NCBI GenBank assembly: GCA_029932015.1
Contig: JAOZQW010000037.1
Span: 1 to 12,176 of the forward strand
Reading direction: 5' to 3'
Length of the DNA: 12,176 bases
Source of the DNA: Candidatus Fermentibacteraceae bacterium
GTDB lineage: Bacteria; Fermentibacterota; Fermentibacteria; Fermentibacterales; JCC-6
The position numbers and the translations under genes were made by a program. The notes beneath the pieces were generated by a model. It did not search any database. It saw nothing but the letters and a program-made list of their open reading frames with translations, and was not told where the DNA came from. Positions 1 to 6,573 of this stretch are shown in pieces; the first letter of the stretch is position 1; every line of letters begins with the position of its first letter.

Positions 1-1765
1 GGCCAAGCCCCATGGCCTCGCTGGATATCAGGCTCACTCCGAACCAGCCTCTGTGCTGGTCGGTTGCCTCAAGATAGACCGCGCAGGGCCGGCTGAGCCC
101 GTACCGTTCATTCAATACATTGAAGTGGCTCAGAGAGCTGTCGAACCAGACATCGAGGATGTCGTCCAGACGCTGGAGATCCGAGCCATTGCATGAAGGA
201 CAGGATGGCTTTTTGCCTGCAAGAGCGAACAGCTCTTCGGTCGTCAGTTCGAACCAGACATCAGAGCCTTTCTTGCCAACCAGGTCCGCGACGGCATCGA
301 TAACTTCAGGATCCATGACAGGCTCGCCACAGTCCCGGCACGAGAATACGGGAAGGGCAACACCCCATGCGCGCTGGCGCGAGAGGCACCAGTCCGGTCT
401 TACGGTCATCATGTTCCTCATACGCTCATGTCCCCAGGAGGGATGCCAGGAGACTTCCTCCACCCTCTCCAGTACACGCTCCTTGAGATCTTTATGCGAA
501 AGGCTCAGGAAGAACTGTCTTGTCGCCCTGAAGATGAGGGGGGTCTTGCACCTCCAGCAGTGTGGATAGCTGTGCTCCACTCTGCCGCTTGCAACCATGT
601 GACCGGATGCCCTGAGATCCTCGACAATTGCAGGATTCGCCTTGAATACATGCATACCTGCATATGGGCCGGCCGCATCAGAGAATATCCCGTCCTCAAG
701 GACGGGGCTGAATACTTCCAGGCCATATGCCCTGCCGACAACGAAGTCCTCCGCACCGTGTCCTGGTGCGGTGTGAACGCATCCTGTCCCGTCGTCCATC
801 GTGACATGATCAGCCACTATCATGAGGCTGGTCCTGCCGGGCAGCAGCGGGTGTTCGAGCAGCAGTCCCTCGAGTTCAGTTCCCTTGAATGAGACATCCT
901 CGAGCACTGAAGCATCCTCGAGACCGGTCTCCCTGATGAAGTCATCGGCTCTTCGAGCGGCAACCATGAAGCGTCTTTCCCCGGAGGAAACTATCACGTA
1001 ACGCTCACCTGGATTGAGGGCGACCGCGAGGTTAGCCGGAAGTGTCCATGGAGTAGTCGTCCAGATGACCACCTCGGTTCCTGCGGGAACACCTCTTTCC
1101 GCCCAGGCAGCGGGGTCTGATTGTCTGAATGCAACGAATACTGATGGAGATGAATGGCTTGCGTACTCAACCTCGGCCTCTGCCAGAGCGGTCCCGCAGG
1201 ACATGCACCAGTGTATCGGCCGGAGGCCCTGATAGACATATCCGCCCCTGACAAGTTCACCGAATGCCCTGACAATACCTGCCTCGTAATCCGGGTTCAT
1301 TGTGAGGTATGGTCTGTCCCAAGTGCCGAAGACTCCCAGCCTGCGGAATTCCTCCTTCTGCACTCCGAAGAACTCCAGGGCGTACTCCCTGCACCGCTTC
1401 CTTATCTCCATCCGCGAGAGCTCGGGGTCTCCATCATCCATATCCCCTACGACCCTGTGCTCGATGGGCATACCATGGCAATCCCATCCCGGCACGTACG
1501 GTGAATCGTAGCCCATCATGGTATGAGACTTCACGATGAAGTCCTTTAATATCTTGTTCAGCGCGGTTCCCAGATGCACGTGACCATTTGCATATGGAGG
1601 TCCATCATGGAGAATGAACTCAGGGGCACCCTTCCTCTCCTCCCGTATGCGGCCGTAGAGGTCCTGCTCGTTCCAGGACTTCAGTGTCTCGGGCTCCTTG
1701 TTAATAAGGTTCCCTTTCATGGAGAAGCCGGTCTTCGGTAGCTTGATGGTATCCTTGTAATTCAC
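1..1765 (-). CDS. ileS: Isoleucyl-tRNA synthetase, N-terminal 588 residues (3' end beyond window)
   Basis: This cytoplasmic class I synthetase charges tRNA-Ile with isoleucine. The gene runs off the left edge, so the KMSKS loop and anticodon-binding domain are not visible. What is seen: the nucleotide-binding signature at residues 53-74 (HDGPPYANG, then HLGT at 64-67), GWDCHG at 93-98, and the CP1 editing-domain signatures TTTPWTLP (236-243) and GTGCVHTAPGHGAED (326-340). Next come CWRCKTP (403-409), a four-cysteine zinc ribbon (C476, C479, C522, C525), DVWFDSS (538-544) and DQHRGWF (569-575). Order and spacing match bacterial IleRS. The start is GTG, preceded by a strong GGAGGTGA Shine-Dalgarno six bases upstream. 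It overlaps the stop of the upstream PNP-like gene by four bases (GTGA), implying translational coupling. I see no T-box leader; the likely promoter lies ahead of the PNP-like gene. Confidence 0.97.
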   Translation of the reverse strand, partial: MNYKDTIKLPKTGFSMKGNLINKEPETLKSWNEQDLYGRIREERKGAPEFILHDGPPYANGHVHLGTALNKILKDFIVKSHTMMGYDSPYVPGWDCHGMPIEHRVVGDMDDGDPELSRMEIRKRCREYALEFFGVQKEEFRRLGVFGTWDRPYLTMNPDYEAGIVRAFGELVRGGYVYQGLRPIHWCMSCGTALAEAEVEYASHSSPSVFVAFRQSDPAAWAERGVPAGTEVVIWTTTPWTLPANLAVALNPGERYVIVSSGERRFMVAARRADDFIRETGLEDASVLEDVSFKGTELEGLLLEHPLLPGRTSLMIVADHVTMDDGTGCVHTAPGHGAEDFVVGRAYGLEVFSPVLEDGIFSDAAGPYAGMHVFKANPAIVEDLRASGHMVASGRVEHSYPHCWRCKTPLIFRATRQFFLSLSHKDLKERVLERVEEVSWHPSWGHERMRNMMTVRPDWCLSRQRAWGVALPVFSCRDCGEPVMDPEVIDAVADLVGKKGSDVWFELTTEELFALAGKKPSCPSCNGSDLQRLDDILDVWFDSSLSHFNVLNERYGLSRPCAVYLEATDQHRGWFGVSLISSEAMGLG

Positions 1766-2313
1766 TGCTCCTCACCTCCCCTGGTGAATCTCGAGTTAAA
1801 GGCGGCATCGGCCGATTCGGCCGCCGCATTGATATCAGGCATAGTCAGATTCGGCTGGTCCCATCCGTGACACCTGACAAGAAGCATGACCTTGCCTCCG
1901 CCGTGCCCGGCAACCTCAGCCTCGTCCACTCCTTCGGAGACCATTCCCCCAACGCGGAGGAGCGCGAGTTCAGCCGGTGTCGCCAGACGCCAGTCGGGCA
2001 TCCTGCCCACCACTCCCTTCTCCCATGGACCATCAGGAGAAAGATAGAGGTCCATAAGCGAGGGAAAGCGGGGGCCCAGGTCATCCCTGTTCGGTCCTGT
2101 AAGCGGGCTTCCTCCGAAAAGAGCTATATGATCTGTAGCAACCATCCAGCCGGGATGTGCAGCTGCACCCTCCACACAGATAAGGAAGAGCTTCTCTCCC
2201 CCTGCAAGCGCAGTCCTGACAGCTTCCAGTGAGCCCTCGGGGCATCCGCGTCTGTGAACGGTGAGACCATCCGGAACCAGGCAATCCCAATCACTCGGAA
2301 GAACAGCGAGCAT
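1762..2313 (-). CDS. Degenerate purine nucleoside phosphorylase-like protein, 183 aa
   Basis: Residues 59-90 read like the central block of family II (trimeric) purine nucleoside phosphorylases: DHI at 61-63, then GSPLTGPN and LGPRFPSLMDLY. Residues 111-146 (TPAELALLR ... VDEAEVAGHGGGKVMLLV) match the later block around the purine-site Glu and the final beta strand. Family members are about 270-290 residues; this one lacks roughly 70 N-terminal residues, which carry the phosphate-binding Ser/Gly loop and the Arg/His phosphate ligands, and is shortened between the blocks. The Thr-Asn pair that contacts the base appears as Cys-His (148-149). Phosphorolysis is therefore doubtful; a non-catalytic role is inference. 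An in-frame stop at 2380-2382 precedes the ATG, and nothing PNP-like lies between, so the short form is not an annotation error. No clear Shine-Dalgarno is seen. The stop overlaps ileS. Confidence 0.82.
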   Translation of the reverse strand: MLAVLPSDWDCLVPDGLTVHRRGCPEGSLEAVRTALAGGEKLFLICVEGAAAHPGWMVATDHIALFGGSPLTGPNRDDLGPRFPSLMDLYLSPDGPWEKGVVGRMPDWRLATPAELALLRVGGMVSEGVDEAEVAGHGGGKVMLLVRCHGWDQPNLTMPDINAAAESADAAFNSRFTRGGEEQ

Positions 2314-2368
2314 AACAGACCGATCTACAGTTAAAATCCTACTTGTCAGCGAACTGCGGCGAACAGCG

Positions 2369-2397
2369 ATTATGTTGACTTACCACACGACGGGCAA
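2369..2397 (-). promoter_or_regulatory. Possible sigma70-type promoter for the PNP-like/ileS pair
   Basis: On the minus strand, TTGCCC (2392-2397) is followed after exactly 17 bases by CATAAT (2369-2374), matching the consensus hexamers at 4/6 and 5/6. Transcription would begin near 2362 and give a leader of about 50 bases before the ATG at 2313. It sits in the only sizeable intergenic gap, downstream of the hairpins that follow the preceding gene, which is where a new transcription unit would be expected. No experimental support. Confidence 0.45.
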
Positions 2398-2416
2398 GGG
2401 AGAAAGGCATTTTCAG

Positions 2417-2489
2417 GTAATTCGTGCCACTTACCAATTAGCGCAGAAAGGATGTGAGGTAGAACTAATTGGTAGGTGGCACGAATTAC
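2417..2489. repeat. 24-bp inverted repeat with 25-nt loop
   Basis: The left arm (2417-2440) and right arm (2466-2489) are reverse complements over 24 bases with one mismatch (2431 T against 2475 G). A plus-strand RNA would keep a G-U pair there; a minus-strand RNA would have an A-C mismatch. The loop is 2441-2465. The arms are AT-mixed, beginning GTAATTCGTGCC. There is no obvious flanking target-site duplication and no open reading frame of interest inside. It lies in the 3' non-coding region of the 182-aa membrane protein gene. It could be a REP- or MITE-like intergenic element, an RNA-stabilising 3' stem, or a protein-binding site; the window cannot decide. Confidence 0.85.
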
Positions 2490-2494
2490 GTGAA

Positions 2495-2517
2495 GCGCCC
2501 CCCGAGTCGGGGGGCGC
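2495..2517 (-). terminator. GC-rich hairpin after the membrane-protein gene, terminator-like but no T-tract
   Basis: A perfect 9-bp stem of GCGCCCCCC against GGGGGGCGC encloses a 5-base loop; one further G-C pair can close the loop to three bases. It begins 24 bases after the TAG of the 182-aa membrane-protein gene, where a terminator is expected. Neither strand has a T-run after it (the minus strand continues TTCACGTAATTCG), so it is not a canonical intrinsic terminator. It may be a U-less terminator, or a 3' RNA-stabilising structure acting with the adjacent long inverted repeat. Confidence 0.5.
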
Positions 2518-2541
2518 ATATGAGCGAAGGGCCGGAGGCGG

Positions 2542-3090
2542 CTATTCGCCTTCTTTTGGTTCTTCTACAGCGGATTCAGGAGCAGTTTCAGGTGCTGGTG
2601 CAGCTTCGACCTCAGGTGCAGGCTCAGCAGGTGCTGCGGGCTTCGCTTCCGGTGCAGGTGCGGCCGGAGCAGCAGCAGGCAGACCGGCAGCCTTCTTGAC
2701 ATCAGCAAGAGAGCCGGGGAGATCCCATCCGGCGCTGCCCTTGAAGAAGAAACAGACTGCGACCTGTGCTAGTCCGGCAATGACTATCAGCCATAGACCG
2801 AAACCCAGACTGACACCCGAGGGTACGCCCTTCGTCACCTTGAGGAAGGCGATGATGAATGCGAGAGCGGCGGCTCCCCAGATGACAGGCATCATCTTCT
2901 TCTCGATTGGCTCACCCTTGTCCCCCTTGAAGAAAGCAATTGCTCCTCCAACTGCGAACAGGAAGAAGGTGATCCAGCCGTCACCGGCAGTACCGCTGAC
3001 CGTCATGCCGAAGGCACTGGCCCATGGCAGGAACGTGCCAAGCATACCGGCAGCAGCAACGATCAGAATAATCATGCGCTTCTTTTCCAT
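2542..3090 (-). CDS. Uncharacterised four-helix membrane protein with Ala/Pro/Glu-rich tail, 182 aa
   Basis: I do not recognise a named family. Four hydrophobic segments are visible: about residues 5-24 (MIILIVAAAGMLGTF), 40-55, 67-84 and 95-116. The short connections carry Lys/Asp/Glu (for example KGDKGEPIEKK, 55-65). After the fourth segment, residues 135-182 form a low-complexity tail of Ala, Pro and Glu, probably disordered and acidic, on the same side as the N-terminus. The pattern GTFLPWA followed by a short polar loop and G-D-G-W recurs in small, poorly characterised bacterial membrane proteins, but gives no function. The start chosen is the ATG at 3090, which has GGAGG five bases upstream. 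An in-frame ATG 48 bases further up would add 16 polar residues and lacks that signal. The gene is about 110 bp from the preceding ATPase gene and may have its own promoter. Confidence 0.85.
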   Translation of the reverse strand: MEKKRMIILIVAAAGMLGTFLPWASAFGMTVSGTAGDGWITFFLFAVGGAIAFFKGDKGEPIEKKMMPVIWGAAALAFIIAFLKVTKGVPSGVSLGFGLWLIVIAGLAQVAVCFFFKGSAGWDLPGSLADVKKAAGLPAAAPAAPAPEAKPAAPAEPAPEVEAAPAPETAPESAVEEPKEGE

Positions 3091-3114
3091 AGTTCCCTCC
3101 CTTTCAATTGCGTT

Positions 3115-3143
3115 AAGATGCGGACCCCTGATGCCCATGTCAA
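3115..3143 (-). promoter_or_regulatory. Weak promoter candidate for the 182-aa membrane protein
   Basis: On the minus strand a perfect TTGACA (3138-3143) is followed 17 bases later by CATCTT (3115-3120), which matches the -10 consensus at only three positions; the overlapping ATCTTA or TCTTAA with 18-19-base spacing is no better. It lies in the roughly 110-bp gap between the ATPase stop and the ATG at 3090. The perfect -35 hexamer makes it worth noting; the poor -10 keeps confidence low. Confidence 0.3.
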
Positions 3144-3201
3144 TAATCTGTCAGGAACCCGTGAGAATGAGGAGGAAAACAGGAAAATACGCGCAGCAGC
3201 A

Positions 3202-6054
3202 TCAGACTTCAGGGATATCATCCATGGAAGCCAGCATCCTCCGGGCAAGGGGCTGGTCCTTCTTCGCCAGCAGTTCCTCCAGTCCGGTTCTGGCTCCGGC
3301 TGCGGATCCGCTGTCACCGGTCAGACGCCAGTGCGCATAGAACAGGTCTGTTTTCAAAGAATCATCCGGGGCATCGTCCAGCATGGAGAGGAGTCTGGCA
3401 GCTGCCTCATCATCTCCGGTCCGGCTCCTGGAGGCTTCAAGGTGAAGCAGTGAACTGAAGGCGACTCTCTCTCTCCCCTTCTTCCCATCCGTCATTCCGA
3501 ACGAACGCTCAAGGTCAGCAATGGAATCAGTGTACCTGCCGAGGAGGTTAAGCAGTCTCCCCCGCAGCTCATACTGACTGGCATGAAGTTTTGCCGCACC
3601 TGTTGCTTCCGAGACTTCAATCGCCTTCCCGATGAATTCCAGCGCCTCATCCAGCCTGTCAAGACAGAGGAGTATCCTTGCCTTCGTGGCGTAGCCGTCG
3701 GAGAGATTGCGGCTGTCACCCATAGCCTCAGCGAATTCAATCTGTGTTTCGAGGCAATCCATGGCGGGTTCCCAGGCTCCCCTGAGATTGAAGATGTACG
3801 CCATTCTTGCATATCCGGACATCAGTCCGGAACGGAATCCGATCGCAGCGGATGTGTCGATGAGCCGGGTCGAGTACCTCATGGCGGAGGCAGTATCTTC
3901 CATCCCGAGGGCGGCATGAGCAAGGTTCCCCAGCGCAGCGCATCGGGCGCGGAGGTTGCCTGTTCTTCCGGTAAGTGTGACACAGCGGTTGAAACACTCC
4001 ACCGACTCCTCCCACTCCTCCCTGCGCAGATGAATTATTCCCATTTTGCTGGCAGCGGCACTGAGCGCGGCCCAGTTCCCGCAGCGATCCGCAACATCTA
4101 TGAGAAGAGAATGGGCTTTCTCGGCGCTCTCGTAGTCCGTGGTGTATATGTGGAGCCTCATAAGGTTGTCGTAACCTGAGATCCGGCTCTGCAGAAGGTC
4201 GTTCTCCTCGGCGATGGCAACCTGCTCCTCCGTCGAGGTTCTCATTTGATCGAGACTGCCTGTCTGCCTGTAGGCGATAGCAGACCAGTAGAGCGAGGAG
4301 CATATCTCCGCCGGGAGCGCAGTCAGCCTGGCCAGCCGGACCGATTCCTCCAGGTGTTCGATTGCATCAGTAGTCTCTCCTGCGGAAAGCTCAACCATAC
4401 CCATATGTCTGAGTGTCATGGACATGCACAGCTTATCATCGATATCCGCAAACACGAGAAGGGCTTCGCTGAGAAAACCTGCTGCTTCCTTCAGCTTCCC
4501 TGTGGAACCCAGGCACATCCCGAGGCGCATCATCAGCTTCGCCTTGAGCAGATCATCGATAAGCGGGTTGTCAGCCGCTCCATCGAGAGTGTGAACCAGG
4601 ATATCAACACTCTCGTTCATGAGGCCGGAGTTGGACTGGACCACGACCGTTTCGAGAACATTCTCGGTCCTGGCAGGTTCATCCAGCAGGGGGGCGAGTC
4701 TCCTTCGGACATTAATCGCAGCCTCGTTCTCGAATCCATCAGCATACATCTGCGCCGCCCTGCCGAGATAATCCGCTGCCTTCGGTATATCACCACCGAG
4801 AAGGAAATGGTCTCCAATCTCTTCCAGCCTGCCTGCTGTGATATCGCCTTCATCCACAAGAGCGCCGGCCGCCCTGATGTGAAGCGCTTCAAGTTCCCTG
4901 TCCGGAATCATGCCGAGAGCAGACTGCCTGAGAAGTGAATGGGTGAAAGCGTAGTCTTCCCCATCCTTCGAAAGTATGTGGCGCTTCAGACCTTCGGCGA
5001 GGAGGGAAGGCTTCAATTCGCGGCCTGCTACTCTGGCAAGTGTTCCAATGGATACTCCTCTGACAAAGACTGCGGCAGCGCTTATCAGCTTACCGAACCC
5101 AGCCGGCAGCAGTCCAATCCTGGCTGCAAGAAGCTCCATCATCGTTTCAGGAAGTTCAGGTGCATCCTGAGTCAGCTCAAGCAGGTTCGCAGGCTGATGG
5201 AGCGCACCGGTCTCCTCCAGGTATTCAAGAGTATGCTCCAGAAATAGAGGTATGCCTCCAGCCCGGTCCCAGAGCAGCATTTCGAGTGCCGGAGACGGGC
5301 GGTGACGAGTGAAACCGAACACAAAGTCGGCAAGACTATCCCTGGGAATACCTTCAAGTTTCACCACGAATCTGTCATGAAGGCTGGTGCTTGACGGGAA
5401 TGGAGGTTCGGAACCGTCTTCACAGGGTCTGGAAGTGGCCAGGAAGGATATGGCCAGCCCCTGCGATGAGTGGATCAGCGCCTGTGTGAGAGAGAGGTCG
5501 ACCCCGGAGAACCAGTGCATGTTCTCGAAGACTACTACTATCGGGTTCACCAGGGAGAGAACCGAGAAGAACGCTGTAACAGCATCGGCCAGGTTCCTTG
5601 ATCTCATCGACTGCCCTGAGCCGGATGAAGCCCCCTTGCGAGTTATGCCTGCCAGTTCCTCCAGCCATAGTCTTGTCCTGAGGAGTTCCCTTCGGAAATC
5701 CCCTGCAGACTCGCCGACTGCTTCCATATGTGTGAGCAGTCCATCGAACAGATCGGAAAATCGCTCTCTGGATGCTTCCTCATCCGAATGGTCAAGCCCG
5801 AACCAGGACTGAATGTATGAGGAAAAGGGGCTGGTTCCGGGGATTGATACAGCCTCTACAACGCTGAAATCAGTCTCCGGCATCGCCCTGGAAATACCGC
5901 TGACAAGCCTGGTCTTACCTGTACCTGACGGAGCCCAGTAAGCGAGCATAACGGGATGCCTCGAAGCCAGAGCCGATGAAAGCGCGGAAACGCTGTGCGA
6001 GAGCTCGGGACCTCTGCCGACCATTGTGCCGAGGGGACGGATCCGTTCAGTCAT
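3202..6054 (-). CDS. STAND-type AAA ATPase with TPR-like repeats, 950 aa
   Basis: The N-terminal third is an AAA_16/STAND nucleotide switch: VGRGPEL at 12-18, Walker A APSGTGKT (41-48), a Walker B-like strand VVVFENMHW (173-181), sensor-like LATSRP (205-210), and the lid motif GGIPLFLEHTLEYL (266-279). A winged-helix-like stretch follows (about 310-380, ending YAFTHSLLRQSAL). From about 400 to 940 the protein is an array of amphipathic helix pairs with TPR spacing (for example 545-575, 705-735, 785-815, 825-850). Such proteins relay ligand or partner binding into ATP-dependent assembly. Usually they carry a cyclase, kinase or LuxR-type DNA-binding domain; I see none, and no signal peptide or membrane segment. 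Walker B has Glu177-Asn178 where Asp-Asp or Glu-Asp is usual. The ATG overlaps the preceding DUF167 gene by eight bases, with GGAG nine bases upstream. Partner and signal are unknown. Confidence 0.9.
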   Translation of the reverse strand: MTERIRPLGTMVGRGPELSHSVSALSSALASRHPVMLAYWAPSGTGKTRLVSGISRAMPETDFSVVEAVSIPGTSPFSSYIQSWFGLDHSDEEASRERFSDLFDGLLTHMEAVGESAGDFRRELLRTRLWLEELAGITRKGASSGSGQSMRSRNLADAVTAFFSVLSLVNPIVVVFENMHWFSGVDLSLTQALIHSSQGLAISFLATSRPCEDGSEPPFPSSTSLHDRFVVKLEGIPRDSLADFVFGFTRHRPSPALEMLLWDRAGGIPLFLEHTLEYLEETGALHQPANLLELTQDAPELPETMMELLAARIGLLPAGFGKLISAAAVFVRGVSIGTLARVAGRELKPSLLAEGLKRHILSKDGEDYAFTHSLLRQSALGMIPDRELEALHIRAAGALVDEGDITAGRLEEIGDHFLLGGDIPKAADYLGRAAQMYADGFENEAAINVRRRLAPLLDEPARTENVLETVVVQSNSGLMNESVDILVHTLDGAADNPLIDDLLKAKLMMRLGMCLGSTGKLKEAAGFLSEALLVFADIDDKLCMSMTLRHMGMVELSAGETTDAIEHLEESVRLARLTALPAEICSSLYWSAIAYRQTGSLDQMRTSTEEQVAIAEENDLLQSRISGYDNLMRLHIYTTDYESAEKAHSLLIDVADRCGNWAALSAAASKMGIIHLRREEWEESVECFNRCVTLTGRTGNLRARCAALGNLAHAALGMEDTASAMRYSTRLIDTSAAIGFRSGLMSGYARMAYIFNLRGAWEPAMDCLETQIEFAEAMGDSRNLSDGYATKARILLCLDRLDEALEFIGKAIEVSEATGAAKLHASQYELRGRLLNLLGRYTDSIADLERSFGMTDGKKGRERVAFSSLLHLEASRSRTGDDEAAARLLSMLDDAPDDSLKTDLFYAHWRLTGDSGSAAGARTGLEELLAKKDQPLARRMLASMDDIPEV

Positions 6055-6361
6055 CGCAGGTTTCTCCGGAGAACCAGGAGGGGATTGCAGAGGGAGCCTC
6101 GACTGCGACCAGTTTCCGTTTTGAGGATAACCCGGTCAATATCCGGACGGCACTCTTCGATGTGCCGAATTCAGATGCGAGAAAGGCCGTGAGTTCCATA
6201 TTGGCTCTGCCATCTACCGGTGAGGAGCGGAGAGCAATGCGGAAGGAGCCGTCCGCCATCCGTTCACGTATCCCGGTCCTTGATGACCTTGGACTGACCC
6301 GCACTCTCAGGCGGATGACCCCATCCGTGCGGGAAGTATTTCGAGCACCGCGAGAAGTCAG
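6047..6361 (-). CDS. DUF167/YggU-family (UPF0235) protein, start uncertain
   Basis: The core matches the small DUF167 fold: first strand IRLRVRVSPRSSRTGI, then GSFRIALRSSPVDGRANMELTAFLA with the family's P-V-(D/E)-G-x-A-N signature, then KSAVRILTGLSSKRKLVAV. The molecular role of the family is not established. The nearest standard start is the GTG at 6304, but that would begin inside the first beta strand and has no Shine-Dalgarno. Upstream the frame stays open to a stop at 6407-6409 with no ATG, GTG or TTG. A CTG at 6361 would give 104 residues, has GGAG five bases upstream, and overlaps the preceding stop as CTGA, mirroring the ATGA and GTGA junctions elsewhere in the window. I report that longer form as the better biological fit; the 85-residue GTG form is the conservative alternative. 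The 3' end overlaps the ATPase gene by eight bases. Confidence 0.85.
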   Translation of the reverse strand: MTSRGARNTSRTDGVIRLRVRVSPRSSRTGIRERMADGSFRIALRSSPVDGRANMELTAFLASEFGTSKSAVRILTGLSSKRKLVAVEAPSAIPSWFSGETCDD

Positions 6362-6531
6362 TCCTGCTCCAGTGGTCTGGCCTCGTCGATAAGCATTATG
6401 GGAATGTCATCCCTGACCTCGTAAATGAGCCGGCAGCTATGGCAGATCAGCTCCTCGGGGTCTATCCTGTGTTCGAGTTCACCTTTGCACTTGGGACATG
6501 CCAGAATGGCCAACAGCCTCTCATCAAGCAT
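6358..6531 (-). CDS. Trm112/YcaR-like zinc-ribbon protein (UPF0434), 57 aa
   Basis: The 57-residue product begins MLDERLLAILACPKCKGELE, then LICHSC, then YEVRDDIPIMLIDEARPL. This is the Trm112/YcaR pattern: two zinc-ligand pairs (C12, C15 and C30, C33) followed by the conserved R-D-x-I-P-x-M-L-x-x-E-A-R segment. Eukaryotic and archaeal Trm112 proteins activate methyltransferases acting on tRNA, rRNA and release factors. Bacterial versions are less well defined, so a similar partner role here is inference. The ATG at 6531 is preceded by AAGG five bases upstream within AAGGTGATC, an excellent match to the 16S rRNA tail. The gene follows the M29 aminopeptidase after 42 bp. Its stop overlaps the likely DUF167 start. 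Confidence 0.93.
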   Translation of the reverse strand: MLDERLLAILACPKCKGELEHRIDPEELICHSCRLIYEVRDDIPIMLIDEARPLEQD

Positions 6532-6573
6532 GATCACCTTCCCTTCTCGGGGTTCCGCATTTCTTTTTCCAGC

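Noticed and set aside
428..892. 154-residue plus-strand frame
   Set aside because: Antisense to the IleRS editing domain and zinc-binding segment, which are clear on the minus strand.
1563..1574. IleRS signature reads HLGT instead of HIGH
   Set aside because: The final His of this class I motif is variable and, as far as I recall, Thr at this position occurs in other bacterial IleRS proteins. The surrounding motifs are intact, so I do not treat it as loss of function.
2329..2350. Second promoter candidate nearer the PNP-like ATG (CTGACA with TAGATC)
   Set aside because: The -10 matches at only three positions with 16-base spacing; the TTGCCC-N17-CATAAT pair upstream is clearly better.
2417..2489. 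CRISPR repeat or insertion-sequence end
   Set aside because: There is only one copy in the window, with no spacer array, transposase or target duplication.
3091..3138. 16-residue N-terminal extension of the membrane protein from the ATG at 3138
   Set aside because: The ATG at 3090 has a well-placed GGAGG, and the extension is polar, covers the candidate promoter and would precede a normal KKR-type membrane start.
2261..3340. 359-residue plus-strand open frame rich in Ala and Gly
   Set aside because: It is the antisense shadow of the PNP-like start, the intergenic repeats and the Ala/Pro/Glu-rich tail of the membrane protein. Its Gly/Ala/Ser repeats are the complement of that tail, and it has no recognisable family features.
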